Source of the DNA: an uncultured Desulfovibrio sp.
Lineage (GTDB): Bacteria; Desulfobacterota; Desulfovibrionia; Desulfovibrionales; Desulfovibrionaceae
Direction of reading: 5' to 3'
DNA: 42,367 bases
Assembly (NCBI RefSeq): GCF_944324935.1
Contig: NZ_CALUYG010000024.1
Location: 1-42,367 of the forward strand
Positions within the stretch are counted from its first letter, which is position 1; the number at the start of each line of letters is the position of its first letter. Below the pieces are notes generated by a model. That model worked only from the letters and a program-made list of their open reading frames with translations. It made no database searches and was not told the origin of the DNA. A program made the translations under genes and the position numbers. Of this stretch, positions 31,841 to 40,409 are shown piece by piece.

Positions 31841-32046
31841 GGTCGCGCTCTGCTGTCGATGCCTGTAAGGCTCCTGCGTCGCCTAACAGGCACGGCCTGC
31901 GGCCGCCTTCCGGTCGCGCTCTGCTGTCCTCCCCGGTAAAAGCGCGCTGGGGAAGGGTTGGGGGGAGGATGACGAGAACGCCTTTTCTCGCTTCGCTGCG
32001 AAAAGGCTGGGCCCTCCCGCGCTGGCGGAGGGGTTCCCCTTCCCCC
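31841..32046. repeat. Mosaic palindromic repeat, copy D (gabD/pyrC intergenic)
   Basis: This fills most of the gap between gabD and pyrC. A 17-bp direct repeat GGTCGCGCTCTGCTGTC (31841-31857, 31912-31928) flanks a palindromic unit from GATGCC to GCCGCCTT; its stem TGCCTGT (31860-31866) pairs with ACAGGCA (31886-31892). Further on lies a hairpin GCCTTTTC/GAAAAGGC (~31980-32007). The right edge AGGGGTTCCCCTTCCCC (~32029-32045) is shared with copy C at 14117-14133. It may end the pyrBC transcript. Confidence 0.7.
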
Positions 32047-32076
32047 CAAACAACCAGCGAAGAGCGTCAACAGCTC

Positions 32077-33339
32077 CTAAAACAACTGTACGCCGCCGCA
32101 CCAGTGATGCCGGACGCGGCCCCGCATCTCCTCGCCGAGGAAGGGGGTATTGGCGCTCTTGGAGTACAGGGTCTCCGGGCCCACCGTCCAGCGCTCATCC
32201 GGGTCGAAGAGGAAGAAGTCCGCCGGGTCGCCGGGTTCGAAGCGGTTGCAGGGCAGGCCAAAGATCTCGGCCGGGCCGTAGCACCAGCGCTGATGCAGGA
32301 GGGCTTCGTCCCAGATGCCGTCCCGCACAAGTCGCCAGGTCAGGGGCAGGGCAAGGTCGAGGCCGGTGAAGCCCTTGGGGGCCTCATCCAGGGGGCGTTC
32401 CTTCTCATGCAGGGCATGGGGGGCATGGTCGGTGCTGAGCACGCCGAGGATGCCGTCCCGCACGGCCTGGCGCAGGGCCTCCCGGTCTTCGGGACGGCGC
32501 AGCGGCGGGCTGACCTTGGCATTGGCGTTGTAGCCGCGCAGGGCGCTTTCGTCGAGCATGAGGTAGTGCGGGCAGGTCTCGGCCGTCACCCTGACGCCGC
32601 GCGCCCGGGCCCAGCGGAGCACATCCACGGAAAGGGCCGAGGAAACATGGGAGATGTGGATGGGGATGTCCAGATATTCCGACAGCATGACATCGCGGGC
32701 CACCTGTACGGCCTCGCCGGCGGCGGGCTGCCCCTTGACGCCGAGCTCGCCGCTGATCTCGCCCTCGTTCATAACCCAGCCACGGGCCAGGTCCGGGTCT
32801 TCGCAGTGGTCCATGACCACCATGCCGAGGTCGGCGGCGTATTCCATGACGCGGCGCATCATCTCGGCGCTGCTCACCGGACAGCCGTCGTTGGAGACGG
32901 CCACGCAGCCGGCCTCCTTCAGCTCGCCCAGCGGGGCCATCTCCTGCCCGGCCAGTCCCACGGTGGCGGCGGCCACAGGGTAGAGGCGCGGCCCGTGCGG
33001 CCAGGCGGTGCGGGCCTTTTCCAGCATGTAGCGGGTCACGGCGGCCGTGTCGTTGACCGGGCGGGTATTGGCCATGCACATCACCGCGCCGAAACCGCCG
33101 TGCGCGGCGGCGGCAAGGCCGGTGACCACATCTTCCTTGTATTCATAGCCGGGGTCCCGGAAATGGGCATGCACATCGATGAAACTGGGCATGAGCAGCA
33201 GGCCGTCGGCCTCGAAGATGTCGCAGCCGTCGGGGAGCGGCTGATGGCCGGCCGGGGTCATGGTGAGCACGCGCCCGTCACGGATGAGGAGATCCACCGG
33301 GGCGTCGAGATGGCGGGCATTTTTGAGGCAGAGGGTCAT
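32077..33339 (-). CDS. pyrC: Dihydroorotase
   Basis: A 420-residue amidohydrolase of the long (type I) dihydroorotase class, third step of UMP synthesis. The metal ligands are in DVHAHFRDPGYEYKED (H57, H59), IHISHVS and CPHYL; the catalytic Asp is in LSTDHAPH. It starts three bases after the pyrB stop, so pyrB and pyrC are one operon. In this class pyrC often forms a complex with pyrB. Confidence 0.95.
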   Translation of the reverse strand: MTLCLKNARHLDAPVDLLIRDGRVLTMTPAGHQPLPDGCDIFEADGLLLMPSFIDVHAHFRDPGYEYKEDVVTGLAAAAHGGFGAVMCMANTRPVNDTAAVTRYMLEKARTAWPHGPRLYPVAAATVGLAGQEMAPLGELKEAGCVAVSNDGCPVSSAEMMRRVMEYAADLGMVVMDHCEDPDLARGWVMNEGEISGELGVKGQPAAGEAVQVARDVMLSEYLDIPIHISHVSSALSVDVLRWARARGVRVTAETCPHYLMLDESALRGYNANAKVSPPLRRPEDREALRQAVRDGILGVLSTDHAPHALHEKERPLDEAPKGFTGLDLALPLTWRLVRDGIWDEALLHQRWCYGPAEIFGLPCNRFEPGDPADFFLFDPDERWTVGPETLYSKSANTPFLGEEMRGRVRHHWCGGVQLF

Positions 33340-33342
33340 GAC

Positions 33343-34311
33343 TTAGTCTCCATGCTGCGGGGCCGCTGCCCCTTCGTTGCGGGTGGCCAGGAGGTAGAGC
33401 ACGGCCATACGGGTAGCCACGCCGGACGACACCTGATCAAGGACGCGGCTGTGCGGGCCGTCCGCCACGGCGTCGGCGATCTCCAGGCCCCGGTTCATGG
33501 GGCCGGGGTGGAGCACCAGGGCCTCGGGTTTAGCCTTTTCCAGCCGGGCGGGCGTCAGGCAGAAGCGGCGGGAATATTCGGTGAGATCCGGCAGGAGCCC
33601 GGCTTGCTGGCGTTCGAGCTGAAGGCGCAGACACATGACGGCGTCGCAGTCGCGCACGGCGGCGTCCGGGTCGGCAATGACCTCGGCCGGCCAGTTGTGG
33701 ACGCCCGTCGGCAGCAGGGTACGCGGCGCGCAGAGGCGGACGCGCGCGCCCAGCAGGGTCAGCAGCTGCACATTGGAACGGGCCACGCGGCTATGGGCGA
33801 TGTCGCCGAGGATGGTCACCACGCGTCCGCTGAAATCCGTGCCCCAGCGGGAGCGCAGGGTCAGGCTGTCCAGCAGGGCCTGGGTGGGATGGGCATGCCA
33901 GCCGTCGCCGCCGTTGACGATGCCGCAGGGCAGGCGCTCGGCAAGGAAGCGGGCCGCGCCGCTGCTGGGATGGCGGATGACGATGACGTCCGGGCGCATG
34001 GCCTGGAGGGTGAGGGCCGTATCCTTGAGGCTTTCGCCCTTGTTGAGACTGGAGCCGGATTTGGCGAGCGAATAGGTATCCGCCGAGAGGCGCTTGCCCG
34101 CCACGTCAAAGGAGGTCTTGGTGCGGGTGCTGTTCTCCACAAAGAAAAGGATGACGGTCTTGCCCTTGAGCGTCGGCACCTTTTTGACGGGCCGCTGGTT
34201 GATCTCCTGGAAGCTGGCGGCCACGTCGAGGATATGGAGGACGTCCTCGCGGCTGAGCTGGGAGATGTCCAGGAGGTCCTTGTGCGTCCACTGATAGCGA
34301 TTGTCGTTCAT
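33343..34311 (-). CDS. pyrB: Aspartate carbamoyltransferase catalytic subunit
   Basis: A 322-residue enzyme. The carbamoyl-phosphate motif is STRTKTSF (61-68), the HPTQALLD motif is present, and HPGPMNRG near the C-terminus binds aspartate. No pyrI regulatory subunit follows; pyrC does. Its ATG overlaps the stop of a 42-codon leader ORF, and an intrinsic terminator lies only ~21 bases upstream. Expression is therefore probably set by UTP-sensitive attenuation. Confidence 0.96.
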   Translation of the reverse strand: MNDNRYQWTHKDLLDISQLSREDVLHILDVAASFQEINQRPVKKVPTLKGKTVILFFVENSTRTKTSFDVAGKRLSADTYSLAKSGSSLNKGESLKDTALTLQAMRPDVIVIRHPSSGAARFLAERLPCGIVNGGDGWHAHPTQALLDSLTLRSRWGTDFSGRVVTILGDIAHSRVARSNVQLLTLLGARVRLCAPRTLLPTGVHNWPAEVIADPDAAVRDCDAVMCLRLQLERQQAGLLPDLTEYSRRFCLTPARLEKAKPEALVLHPGPMNRGLEIADAVADGPHSRVLDQVSSGVATRMAVLYLLATRNEGAAAPQHGD

Positions 34312-34436
34312 GGCAGTGTGGGGCTGAAGTCAAAAAAAGCCCCGCTCGCGCGGGGAAGAGACCCGCGCCCGGAGCGGAAGAAATGCGCGGCGCGGAAAAG
34401 CCCCGCTCGCGCGGGGAAGAGACAAACAAAAGCCAT
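34308..34436 (-). CDS. pyrL: Candidate pyrBC leader peptide (PyrL-like, 42 aa)
   Basis: An ORF from ATG 34436 reading through both attenuator hairpins; its TGA overlaps the pyrB ATG (CCATGA). The peptide starts [12 protein letters not shown] and contains [12 protein letters not shown] where the terminator stem and U7 tract are translated. E. coli PyrL (44 codons) also runs through its terminator and has a GAFF there. Translation following close behind a fast or slow polymerase would disrupt the terminator when UTP is scarce. No strong ribosome binding site is seen, which lowers certainty. Confidence 0.6.
   Translation of the reverse strand: MAFVCLFPARAGLFRAAHFFRSGRGSLPRASGAFFDFSPTLP
34332..34355 (-). 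terminator. Attenuator terminator upstream of pyrB
   Basis: On the minus strand, CCCCGC GCGA GCGGGG (34355-34340) is followed by C and seven T (34338-34332), a textbook intrinsic terminator 21 bases before the pyrB ATG and inside the leader ORF. Confidence 0.8.
34335..34423. repeat. Duplicated 28-bp hairpin in the pyrB leader
   Basis: The same 28 bases (AAAAGCCCCGCTCGCG plus CGGGGAAGAGAC) stand at 34335-34362 and 34396-34423. Each contains the CCCCGC/GCGGGG stem. Only the copy nearest pyrB has a U7 tract; the other has four T. The intervening 33 bases are unrelated. Confidence 0.85.
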
Positions 34437-34503
34437 GCGTTCCGTCAGGATGCGGGGACGGGAAAAGCAGCGGGAAAAGCATGGTCGCATGGTCCATGCC
34501 GCA

Positions 34504-34532
34504 ACGCTAGACCGGCGCAGCCGCTTTGTAAA
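34504..34532 (-). promoter_or_regulatory. Predicted promoter for the pyrL-pyrB-pyrC operon
   Basis: On the minus strand TTTACA (34532-34527) and TAGCGT (34509-34504) have a 17-base spacer. A start near 34497 would give a ~60-base leader before the pyrL ATG at 34436. The -10 box is a weak match. Confidence 0.4.
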
Positions 34533-34547
34533 GGGGAAAATGTCCGG

Positions 34548-34576
34548 TTGACGCTGCCCCTGCCTTTGACTAGGGT
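34548..34576 (+). promoter_or_regulatory. Predicted promoter for the YitT-family gene
   Basis: TTGACG (34548-34553) and TAGGGT (34571-34576) are 17 bases apart and divergent to the pyrBC promoter. The ATG is at 34654. Confidence 0.4.
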
Positions 34577-34653
34577 CAGGCTGCGCGTCCACGCCGTGCG
34601 GGGAGCGTTTTTGTGCGGCTGCCGGCCGCCTGCCCCGTCATTTCGGAGTTTTC

Positions 34654-35523
34654 ATGAAACTTGTACAGACATATAACCGCAAGCTGGCCGAATCCGTCTG
34701 GTGGAACCTGCTCTGGCTCACCATCGGCGCGCTGCTGGTCACCATCTGCATCCAGTCCGTGGCCACGCCGCACAATTTCGTGGCCGGGGGCATCCTCGGC
34801 ATGGCCTATCTGGTCTGGCACTGGACGGGCACGCTGGACCTGCTGCTCTGGTATCTGCTGCTGTCCGTGCCCATCTGGGTGTGGGGCTGGTTCTTCGTGG
34901 GACGTCGTTTTCTGCTCTATACGGCCTACGGGACCATCTGCACGACCGTCTTCGGGATGTTCGTCAATGTCCAGATCCCGTTGCAGACGGAAGTCTATGC
35001 GGCGGTGATCGCCGGCGTGCTGCACGGCGCGGGCATGGGGATCATGCTGCGCACCCTGGGCAGCAGCGGCGGTACGGACATCATCGCCGTGGCCCTCAAG
35101 CAGCGCTGGAACGTGCCCATCGGGCAGTTCTCCTTCGGGGTCAACGCCGTCGTCTATCTGCTGGCGGGCTTCAGCCTGAATCTTGACCTTATCGTGGCCT
35201 CCGTGCTGATGATGTTCATTTCGGCCAATACGCTGGAATATGTGCTCGGCATGTTCAACCGGCGCAAGCTCGTCCTGGTCATTTCCGAGCATGGCGAGGA
35301 GATCAGCGAGGCCATCCTGGTGACCGAGCGCTTCGGGGTGACCCTCATGCGCGGCAAGGGGGCCTATTCCGGCGCGGACAGGGAGATCCTGCTGACCGTG
35401 ACCAACAACGTCGCCCTGAAGCGGCTGGAAAATCTCGTGTACACCATCGATCCCGGCGCGCTCTTCATCGTGGAGAATACGTTCTATGTGTCCGGCGGGC
35501 AGTTCGCCCGGCGGGACAGGTAG
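34654..35523 (+). CDS. YitT-family membrane protein (DUF2179 C-terminal domain)
   Basis: A 289-residue protein with five or six spans in residues 15-190 (e.g. LLWLTIGALLVTICIQSV, LLLWYLLLSVPIWVWGWFFVG, VYAAVIAGVLHGAGMGIML). The family motif PHNFVAGGILGMAYL and GSSGGTDIIAVAL are present. A cytosolic C-terminal domain (~205-285) resembles DUF2179: RKLVLVISEHGEEISEAI, GVTLMRGKGAYSG, REILLTVTN. The function of the family is not established. It stands alone between divergent pyrBC and the amidohydrolase. Confidence 0.9.
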   Translation: MKLVQTYNRKLAESVWWNLLWLTIGALLVTICIQSVATPHNFVAGGILGMAYLVWHWTGTLDLLLWYLLLSVPIWVWGWFFVGRRFLLYTAYGTICTTVFGMFVNVQIPLQTEVYAAVIAGVLHGAGMGIMLRTLGSSGGTDIIAVALKQRWNVPIGQFSFGVNAVVYLLAGFSLNLDLIVASVLMMFISANTLEYVLGMFNRRKLVLVISEHGEEISEAILVTERFGVTLMRGKGAYSGADREILLTVTNNVALKRLENLVYTIDPGALFIVENTFYVSGGQFARRDR

Positions 35524-35586
35524 GGCACGGGCCGCCGCGCGCCTCGAGTGCGCGGCTGACCGCTGCCGGCCTGCGGAGGAGGCTCC

Positions 35587-36801
35587 ATGTCCGACTGTCG
35601 TGTCGTTCGCGCCCGTAGCCTGGTGAGTATGGCGGGGGAGTCGCCCGCGCGCGGCGAAGCGCTTTTCGCGCCTCTGCACAAGCTGGATGATGCGGCCCTT
35701 GTCCTAGTGGACGGCCGGGTGGAAGAGGTCGTGAGCTGGAAACGCTGCTCGCCGCCCGCCGGAGCCGAAGTGCGGGATCTGGGGGAGGTCTGCCTGGCCC
35801 CGGCGGTCATCAACGCCCACTGCCATGTGCAGCTCTCGCATCTGGCCGGCAGGACGCGCTGGCAGGCGGGCTTCAGCGCCTGGCTGGCAAGCCTCATTCC
35901 CCTTTTGCGGGAGCCGCTTTCCGCCGAAGCCGTCGCCGGGGCCTGCGCGGATATGGTCGCCTGCGGCACGGGCCATGCGGGCGACTTTGCCGGTGAGGGG
36001 CTGGCCCTTGTGGATGCCGCGGCCCGGCGGGCCGGGCTGGGCATGACGCATTTTTGCGAATGGTTCGGCATGGCCGCGCCCTTCATCGACGCCGTCCGCC
36101 CCTGGCCCCCGCGCTGCCGGGCGGCCCTGGAGCGGGATGACGACCGCCCGGTGGCGGAGGTTTTCGCGCCGCTGGAGGCGCGCTGCGCGCCCGCGGGGCA
36201 TGCCCTGTATTCCACCGCGCCGGAGGTGCTGCGCGACGCCCGGCAGTGGTGCGCGGAAAAGGGGAGGCCCTTTGCCCTGCACCTTGCCGAGTCCCCCGAG
36301 GAGACCGAGCTCCTGCTGGAGGGGAGCGGGCCGCTGGCCGACCTCTATCGGGGCATCGTCCTGCCGGAGGGCTGGCGGCCGCCGCGCCTGCGCCCGCTGG
36401 CCTTCGCCAGCAAGCTCGGCCTCCTGGGACAGGGCACGCTGGCCGTGCACGGCGTCCAGCTCGATGCCCGGGAGATGAGGGCGCTGGCGGCTTCCGGCGC
36501 GGCGCTCTGCCTCTGCCCGCGTTCCAACCGGCATCTGGGCGTGGGGGAAGCGCCACTGGCGGCCGCGGTGGAGAGCGGCGTGCTCTGCTGCCTCGGCACG
36601 GACGGGCTGAGCTCCAACACGGACCTTGACGTCCGTCAGGAGGCGGTCGCGCTGCGCGAGTCCTGCGACGCGTCGCCGGAAGCCCTGCTGCGCCTTCTGA
36701 CCGTCAATGCGGCGCAGGCCCTGCGGCTGTCCCGCGCGGGGCGGCTGGAACCGGGCCAACCCGGCTGTTTCAGCGTCCTGCCGGAAGCGCTGCGTTTCTA
36801 G
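35587..36801 (+). CDS. Metal-dependent amidohydrolase (deaminase-type; candidate aminofutalosine deaminase)
   Basis: A 404-residue protein of the ATZ/TRZ-like amidohydrolase group. Metal and catalytic residues are in INAHCHVQLSHL (H78, H80), PFALHLAESPEE, LAVHGVQL and CLGTDGLSSNTDLDV. The group includes S-adenosylhomocysteine/methylthioadenosine deaminases and aminodeoxyfutalosine deaminase (MqnX). Desulfovibrio makes menaquinone by the futalosine route, so MqnX is possible, but no other mqn gene is near. Ribosome binding site GGAGGAGG precedes the ATG. Confidence 0.82.
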   Translation: MSDCRVVRARSLVSMAGESPARGEALFAPLHKLDDAALVLVDGRVEEVVSWKRCSPPAGAEVRDLGEVCLAPAVINAHCHVQLSHLAGRTRWQAGFSAWLASLIPLLREPLSAEAVAGACADMVACGTGHAGDFAGEGLALVDAAARRAGLGMTHFCEWFGMAAPFIDAVRPWPPRCRAALERDDDRPVAEVFAPLEARCAPAGHALYSTAPEVLRDARQWCAEKGRPFALHLAESPEETELLLEGSGPLADLYRGIVLPEGWRPPRLRPLAFASKLGLLGQGTLAVHGVQLDAREMRALAASGAALCLCPRSNRHLGVGEAPLAAAVESGVLCCLGTDGLSSNTDLDVRQEAVALRESCDASPEALLRLLTVNAAQALRLSRAGRLEPGQPGCFSVLPEALRF

Positions 36802-36878
36802 GGCGGGATATCGCGCGTGCCCCCGTGGCCGGGAGATCTTTCTGTGACGGCGACATTCGCCATGACCGAGGAGGGGAT

Positions 36879-37217
36879 ATGGGAGAACTTTTTCTGGACG
36901 TGAAGGAAGCCCTGCCGCGTGTCGGCGGGAACGACGCGCTGTACCGCAAGCTGTTGGGGACCTTCATGGAGGATGAGCGGGAGACCGCCGTCCAGGTGGA
37001 AGGCGCCCTGCGCAACGGCGACAGGGAAAGCGCCTGGAAGCTGGTGCACGATCTCAAGGGGGCGGCGGCCAATCTGGGGGCGAGGCCCCTGGCCTCGGCG
37101 GCGTTCGAGCTGGAGATGGGCATCCGCGCCGGGGCGGATACGGCGGCATTGCTGGGACGGTTCAGCCGGACGCTGACCGATACCCTGGTGGCTATGGCGA
37201 CCTACCGTTCGGCCTGA
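36879..37217 (+). CDS. Solitary Hpt-domain phosphotransfer protein
   Basis: A 112-residue protein made of one Hpt domain; the phospho-accepting His57 is in KLVHDLKGAAANLGA, and the helices EALPRVGGNDALYRKLLGTFMED are typical. It has GAGGAGGGG before ATG 36879. No histidine kinase or response regulator is adjacent, so it must serve a distant phosphorelay. It lies alone between the amidohydrolase and livJ. Confidence 0.85.
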   Translation: MGELFLDVKEALPRVGGNDALYRKLLGTFMEDERETAVQVEGALRNGDRESAWKLVHDLKGAAANLGARPLASAAFELEMGIRAGADTAALLGRFSRTLTDTLVAMATYRSA

Positions 37218-37295
37218 GAAGACGGGGCTTTTCCTTTGCGGCATTTTGAGGTAGACTGTCGCTCTGCCAATTTTCTATCCTGCATCGGGGGTTCT

Positions 37296-38429
37296 ATGAA
37301 CATCTGGAAACGCATTCTGGCCGGCGGCCTCCTGTGTGCCGCGGCTCTGGGTCTTGCCTCCCCGGCTTGTGCCGAGACCGTCAAGCTGGGCCTCATGTGT
37401 CCGCTGACGGGCAAATGGGCCTCCGAAGGGCAGGACATGAAGAATATCGTCAGTCTGCTCGTGGATGAGACCAATGCCGCCGGCGGCATCAACGGCAAGA
37501 AGGTCGAGCTCGTGGTGGAGGACGATGCCGGCGATCCGCGCACGGCGGCGCTGGCCGCCCAGAAGCTGGCCGGAGCGGGCGTCGTGGCCGTCATCGGCAC
37601 ATACGGTTCGGCCGTGACCGAAGCCAGCCAGAACATCATCGCCGAGGCCGGCCTTGTGCATGTGGGGACGGGCTCCACCAGCATCCGCCTCACCGAAAAG
37701 GGCTTGCCGCTCTTCTTCCGCACCTGCCCGCGCGACGACGCGCAGGGCGAGGCCGCGGCCGCCGCCATCGTCAAGGGCGGCTTCAAGAAGGTGGCCCTGC
37801 TGCATGACAAGTCCTCCTACGCCAAGGGTCTTGCCGACGAGAGCCGTAAGGCGCTGGAAAAGGCCGGCGTGGAGATCGTTTTTTATGACGCGCTGACGCC
37901 CGGCGAGCGCGACTACACGGCCATCCTTACCAAGCTCAAGGCCGCCGCGCCCGACGTGGTGTTCTTTACCGGTTACTACCCCGAGACCGGTATGCTGCTG
38001 CGCCAGAAAAAGGAGATGGGCTGGGACGTGCCCATGATGGGCGGCGATGCCGCCAACCATCAGGACCTCGTCAAGATCGCCGGCGCCGATGCCGCCAAGG
38101 GCTATTTCTTCATCAGCCCGCCCCTGCCGCAGGACATGGACACGCCGGAAGCCCGCCATTTCCTGGAAGCCTACAAGGCCCGTTACCAGGCGGTCCCGGT
38201 CTCCGTGTGGGCGGTCGTGGCCGGCGACGCCTACAAGGTTATCGAGGCCGCCCTTGCCGCCGGCAAGACCGACCCCGAAGAAATGGCCCAGTGGCTCAAG
38301 CAGCTCAAGGACATGTCCGGCCTGACCGGCAAGCTCGGCTTTGACGAGAAGGGCGACCGCGTGGGCGAGTTCTATCGCTCCTACATGGTGGACGAGCAGG
38401 GGAAGTTCCTTCTTCTGCCGCAGCAGTAG
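37296..38429 (+). CDS. livJ: Branched-chain amino-acid ABC transporter, periplasmic binding protein
   Basis: A 377-residue binding protein with a Sec signal peptide cut after ...SPACA (residue ~26). The mature part begins ETVKLGLMCPLTGKWASEGQDMKN, then LVDETNAAGGINGKKVELVVEDDAGDP, VIGTYGSAVTEASQNI, and FFTGYYPETGMLLRQKKEMG, all typical of LivJ/LivK. It delivers Leu/Ile/Val or related substrates to LivHMGF. An upstream in-frame ATG at 37236 would put extra residues before the signal peptide and is rejected. 106 bases separate it from livH, with a short GGGCC/GGCCC hairpin. Confidence 0.95.
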   Translation: MNIWKRILAGGLLCAAALGLASPACAETVKLGLMCPLTGKWASEGQDMKNIVSLLVDETNAAGGINGKKVELVVEDDAGDPRTAALAAQKLAGAGVVAVIGTYGSAVTEASQNIIAEAGLVHVGTGSTSIRLTEKGLPLFFRTCPRDDAQGEAAAAAIVKGGFKKVALLHDKSSYAKGLADESRKALEKAGVEIVFYDALTPGERDYTAILTKLKAAAPDVVFFTGYYPETGMLLRQKKEMGWDVPMMGGDAANHQDLVKIAGADAAKGYFFISPPLPQDMDTPEARHFLEAYKARYQAVPVSVWAVVAGDAYKVIEAALAAGKTDPEEMAQWLKQLKDMSGLTGKLGFDEKGDRVGEFYRSYMVDEQGKFLLLPQQ

Positions 38430-38535
38430 GCCAGGGCCTTGTGGGCCCGCCGCCTGTAACCGACATCTTTTCCGCAAAACGCGCCGCGTGCCCGGAACCG
38501 CCCAGCGGTGACGAGCCGCGGCGCACAAGTGCCCT

Positions 38536-39441
38536 ATGGAACAATTTTTTCAGCAACTGCTCAACGGACTCGCCGTCGGCGGCATCTATGCGCTGGTCGC
38601 GCTGGGCTATACCATGGTCTACGGCGTGCTCAAGCTCATCAACTTCGCCCACGGCGATCTGTTCACCATCGGCGCCTACCTGGGCCTGACCCTGCTCGTG
38701 AGCTGCAATCTTTCCGGCATCCTCGGGCCCACGGCCGCCGTGCTGGCCGTCTTCGTCATGGTGGCCCTGCTGGTGGCCATCCTCGGCTGTCTGCTCGAGC
38801 GCACGGCCTATCGCCCCCTGCGCAAGGCCAACCGGCTTTCCGCCGTGGTCTCCGCCCTCGGGGCCTCCATCTTCTTCCAGAATGCGGTCATGCTCATCTA
38901 CGGGGCGCGCTTCTACGTCTACCCCGACTATCTGCGCCCGGACTTCACGGTCAACCTCTTCGGCATGGCCGTGCCCGGCGTGCGCCTGCTGGTCATCGCC
39001 GCCAGCGTCCTGCTCATGCTGGCGCTCTGGGCCTTCATCCAGCGCACCCGCACCGGCGCGGCCATCCGGGCCGTGGCCATCGACCAGGGCGCGGCCCGCC
39101 TCATGGGCATCAACGTGAACCGCATCATTTCGCTGGTTTTCTTCATCGGTCCCGGACTGGGCGGCGCGGCCGGACTCATGGTGGGCATCTACTACGGCCA
39201 GATCGATTTCACCATGGGCTGGTCCTACGGGCTCAAGGCCTTTACCGCCGCCATACTGGGCGGCATAGGCAATATCCCCGGCGCCATGCTGGGCGGCCTG
39301 CTGCTCGGCGTCATCGAGGCCCTTGCCGCAGGCTATATCGCCATTGCCTGGAAAGACGCCATCGCCTTTCTGGTGCTCATCCTCATCCTCATCATCCGGC
39401 CCACCGGAATCCTGGGCGAACGCACGGCGGACAAACTATGA
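38536..39441 (+). CDS. livH: Branched-chain amino-acid ABC transporter permease LivH
   Basis: A 301-residue permease with about eight spans. It has the characteristic start LLNGLAVGGIYALVALGYTMVYGVLKLINFAHGDLF and the later KAFTAAILGGIGNIPGAMLGGLLLGV. Its stop overlaps the livM start (ATGA at 39438). The ribosome binding site before ATG 38536 is weak. Confidence 0.96.
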   Translation: MEQFFQQLLNGLAVGGIYALVALGYTMVYGVLKLINFAHGDLFTIGAYLGLTLLVSCNLSGILGPTAAVLAVFVMVALLVAILGCLLERTAYRPLRKANRLSAVVSALGASIFFQNAVMLIYGARFYVYPDYLRPDFTVNLFGMAVPGVRLLVIAASVLLMLALWAFIQRTRTGAAIRAVAIDQGAARLMGINVNRIISLVFFIGPGLGGAAGLMVGIYYGQIDFTMGWSYGLKAFTAAILGGIGNIPGAMLGGLLLGVIEALAAGYIAIAWKDAIAFLVLILILIIRPTGILGERTADKL

Positions 39442-40409
39442 ATCTGCGAACCCTTGCCGGTCTTCTGCTGGCCGTGTGCCTCGCCCTCCTGCCGCTTGTG
39501 GCCGGGCCGTACTGGATCTCCGTCTGTGTGAACGTCGGGCTCTATGCGCTGCTGGGGCTGTCGCTCAACGTCATCCTCGGACAGGCCGGCATCTTCCACA
39601 TGGGGCATGCGGCCTTTTACGCCGTGGGCGCCTACACCACGGCCATTCTGAATACCCTGTACCAGTGGCCCATCTTCGCCGCCATGCCCGTTGCCGGCAT
39701 CGTCGCCGCGCTGGTGGCCGTGGCGGTGGCCCGGCCCATCATCCACCTGCGCGGGGACTATCTGCTCATCGTGACCATCGGCATCGTGGAGATCGTGCGT
39801 ATCGCCCTGCTCAACGATGTGGGCGGCTATACCGGCGGCTCCAACGGCATTTTCGGCATCGCGCGGCCCAATTTCTTCGGCTTCAAGATCGTCAAGACCA
39901 TCCATTTCTATTATCTGGTCTGGGGCATGGTGGCGGTGAGCCTCCTGCTGTTCTACGGTCTGTGGCGCTCCCGCGTCGGACGCGCCCTCAACTACATCAA
40001 GGAGGATGACGTGGCCGCCGAGGGCTGCGGCGTGCATGTTTCCGGCTACAAGCTGACGGCCTTTGTGCTCGGCGCGTTCTGGGCCGGTATGGCCGGGACG
40101 CTCTATGCGGCGCAAATGACGACCATCACGCCGGAATCCTTCAATTTCATGGAGTCGGTCATCATCTTTGCCGTGGTCATCCTTTCCGGCGGCAGCATGC
40201 TGGGCGTGCTTGTCAGCGCCTTTCTCTTCATCGGCCTGCCGGAACTGCTGCGGGAATTCTCCAATGCCCGCATGCTCATTTTCGGCCTGGCCATGATGCT
40301 GATGATGATCTGGCGGCCCCAGGGCCTGTTGCCGCCCCGCCCCCGCCGTTACCGGACGGAAGGCCGTGTGGCGGGAGCCGGCCGCGCCTCCGCGGGAGGT
40401 GAGGCATGA
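39438..40409 (+). CDS. livM: Branched-chain amino-acid ABC transporter permease LivM
   Basis: A 323-residue permease: VNVGLYALLGLSLNVILGQAGIFHMGHAAFYAVGAYT near the N-terminus, NYIKEDDVAAEGCGVHVSGYKLTAFVLGAFWAGMAGTLYA in the middle. It pairs with LivH to form the channel. The start is the ATG overlapping the livH stop. The C-terminal ~25 residues are basic and Pro/Arg-rich. Its stop overlaps the livG start. Confidence 0.95.
   Translation: MNLRTLAGLLLAVCLALLPLVAGPYWISVCVNVGLYALLGLSLNVILGQAGIFHMGHAAFYAVGAYTTAILNTLYQWPIFAAMPVAGIVAALVAVAVARPIIHLRGDYLLIVTIGIVEIVRIALLNDVGGYTGGSNGIFGIARPNFFGFKIVKTIHFYYLVWGMVAVSLLLFYGLWRSRVGRALNYIKEDDVAAEGCGVHVSGYKLTAFVLGAFWAGMAGTLYAAQMTTITPESFNFMESVIIFAVVILSGGSMLGVLVSAFLFIGLPELLREFSNARMLIFGLAMMLMMIWRPQGLLPPRPRRYRTEGRVAGAGRASAGGEA

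Noticed and set aside
31969-34551. An 860-codon plus-strand open frame opposite pyrC and pyrB
   Set aside because: The opposite strand carries unmistakable pyrB and pyrC; the sense of this frame is His/Gly/Ala-rich shadow sequence.
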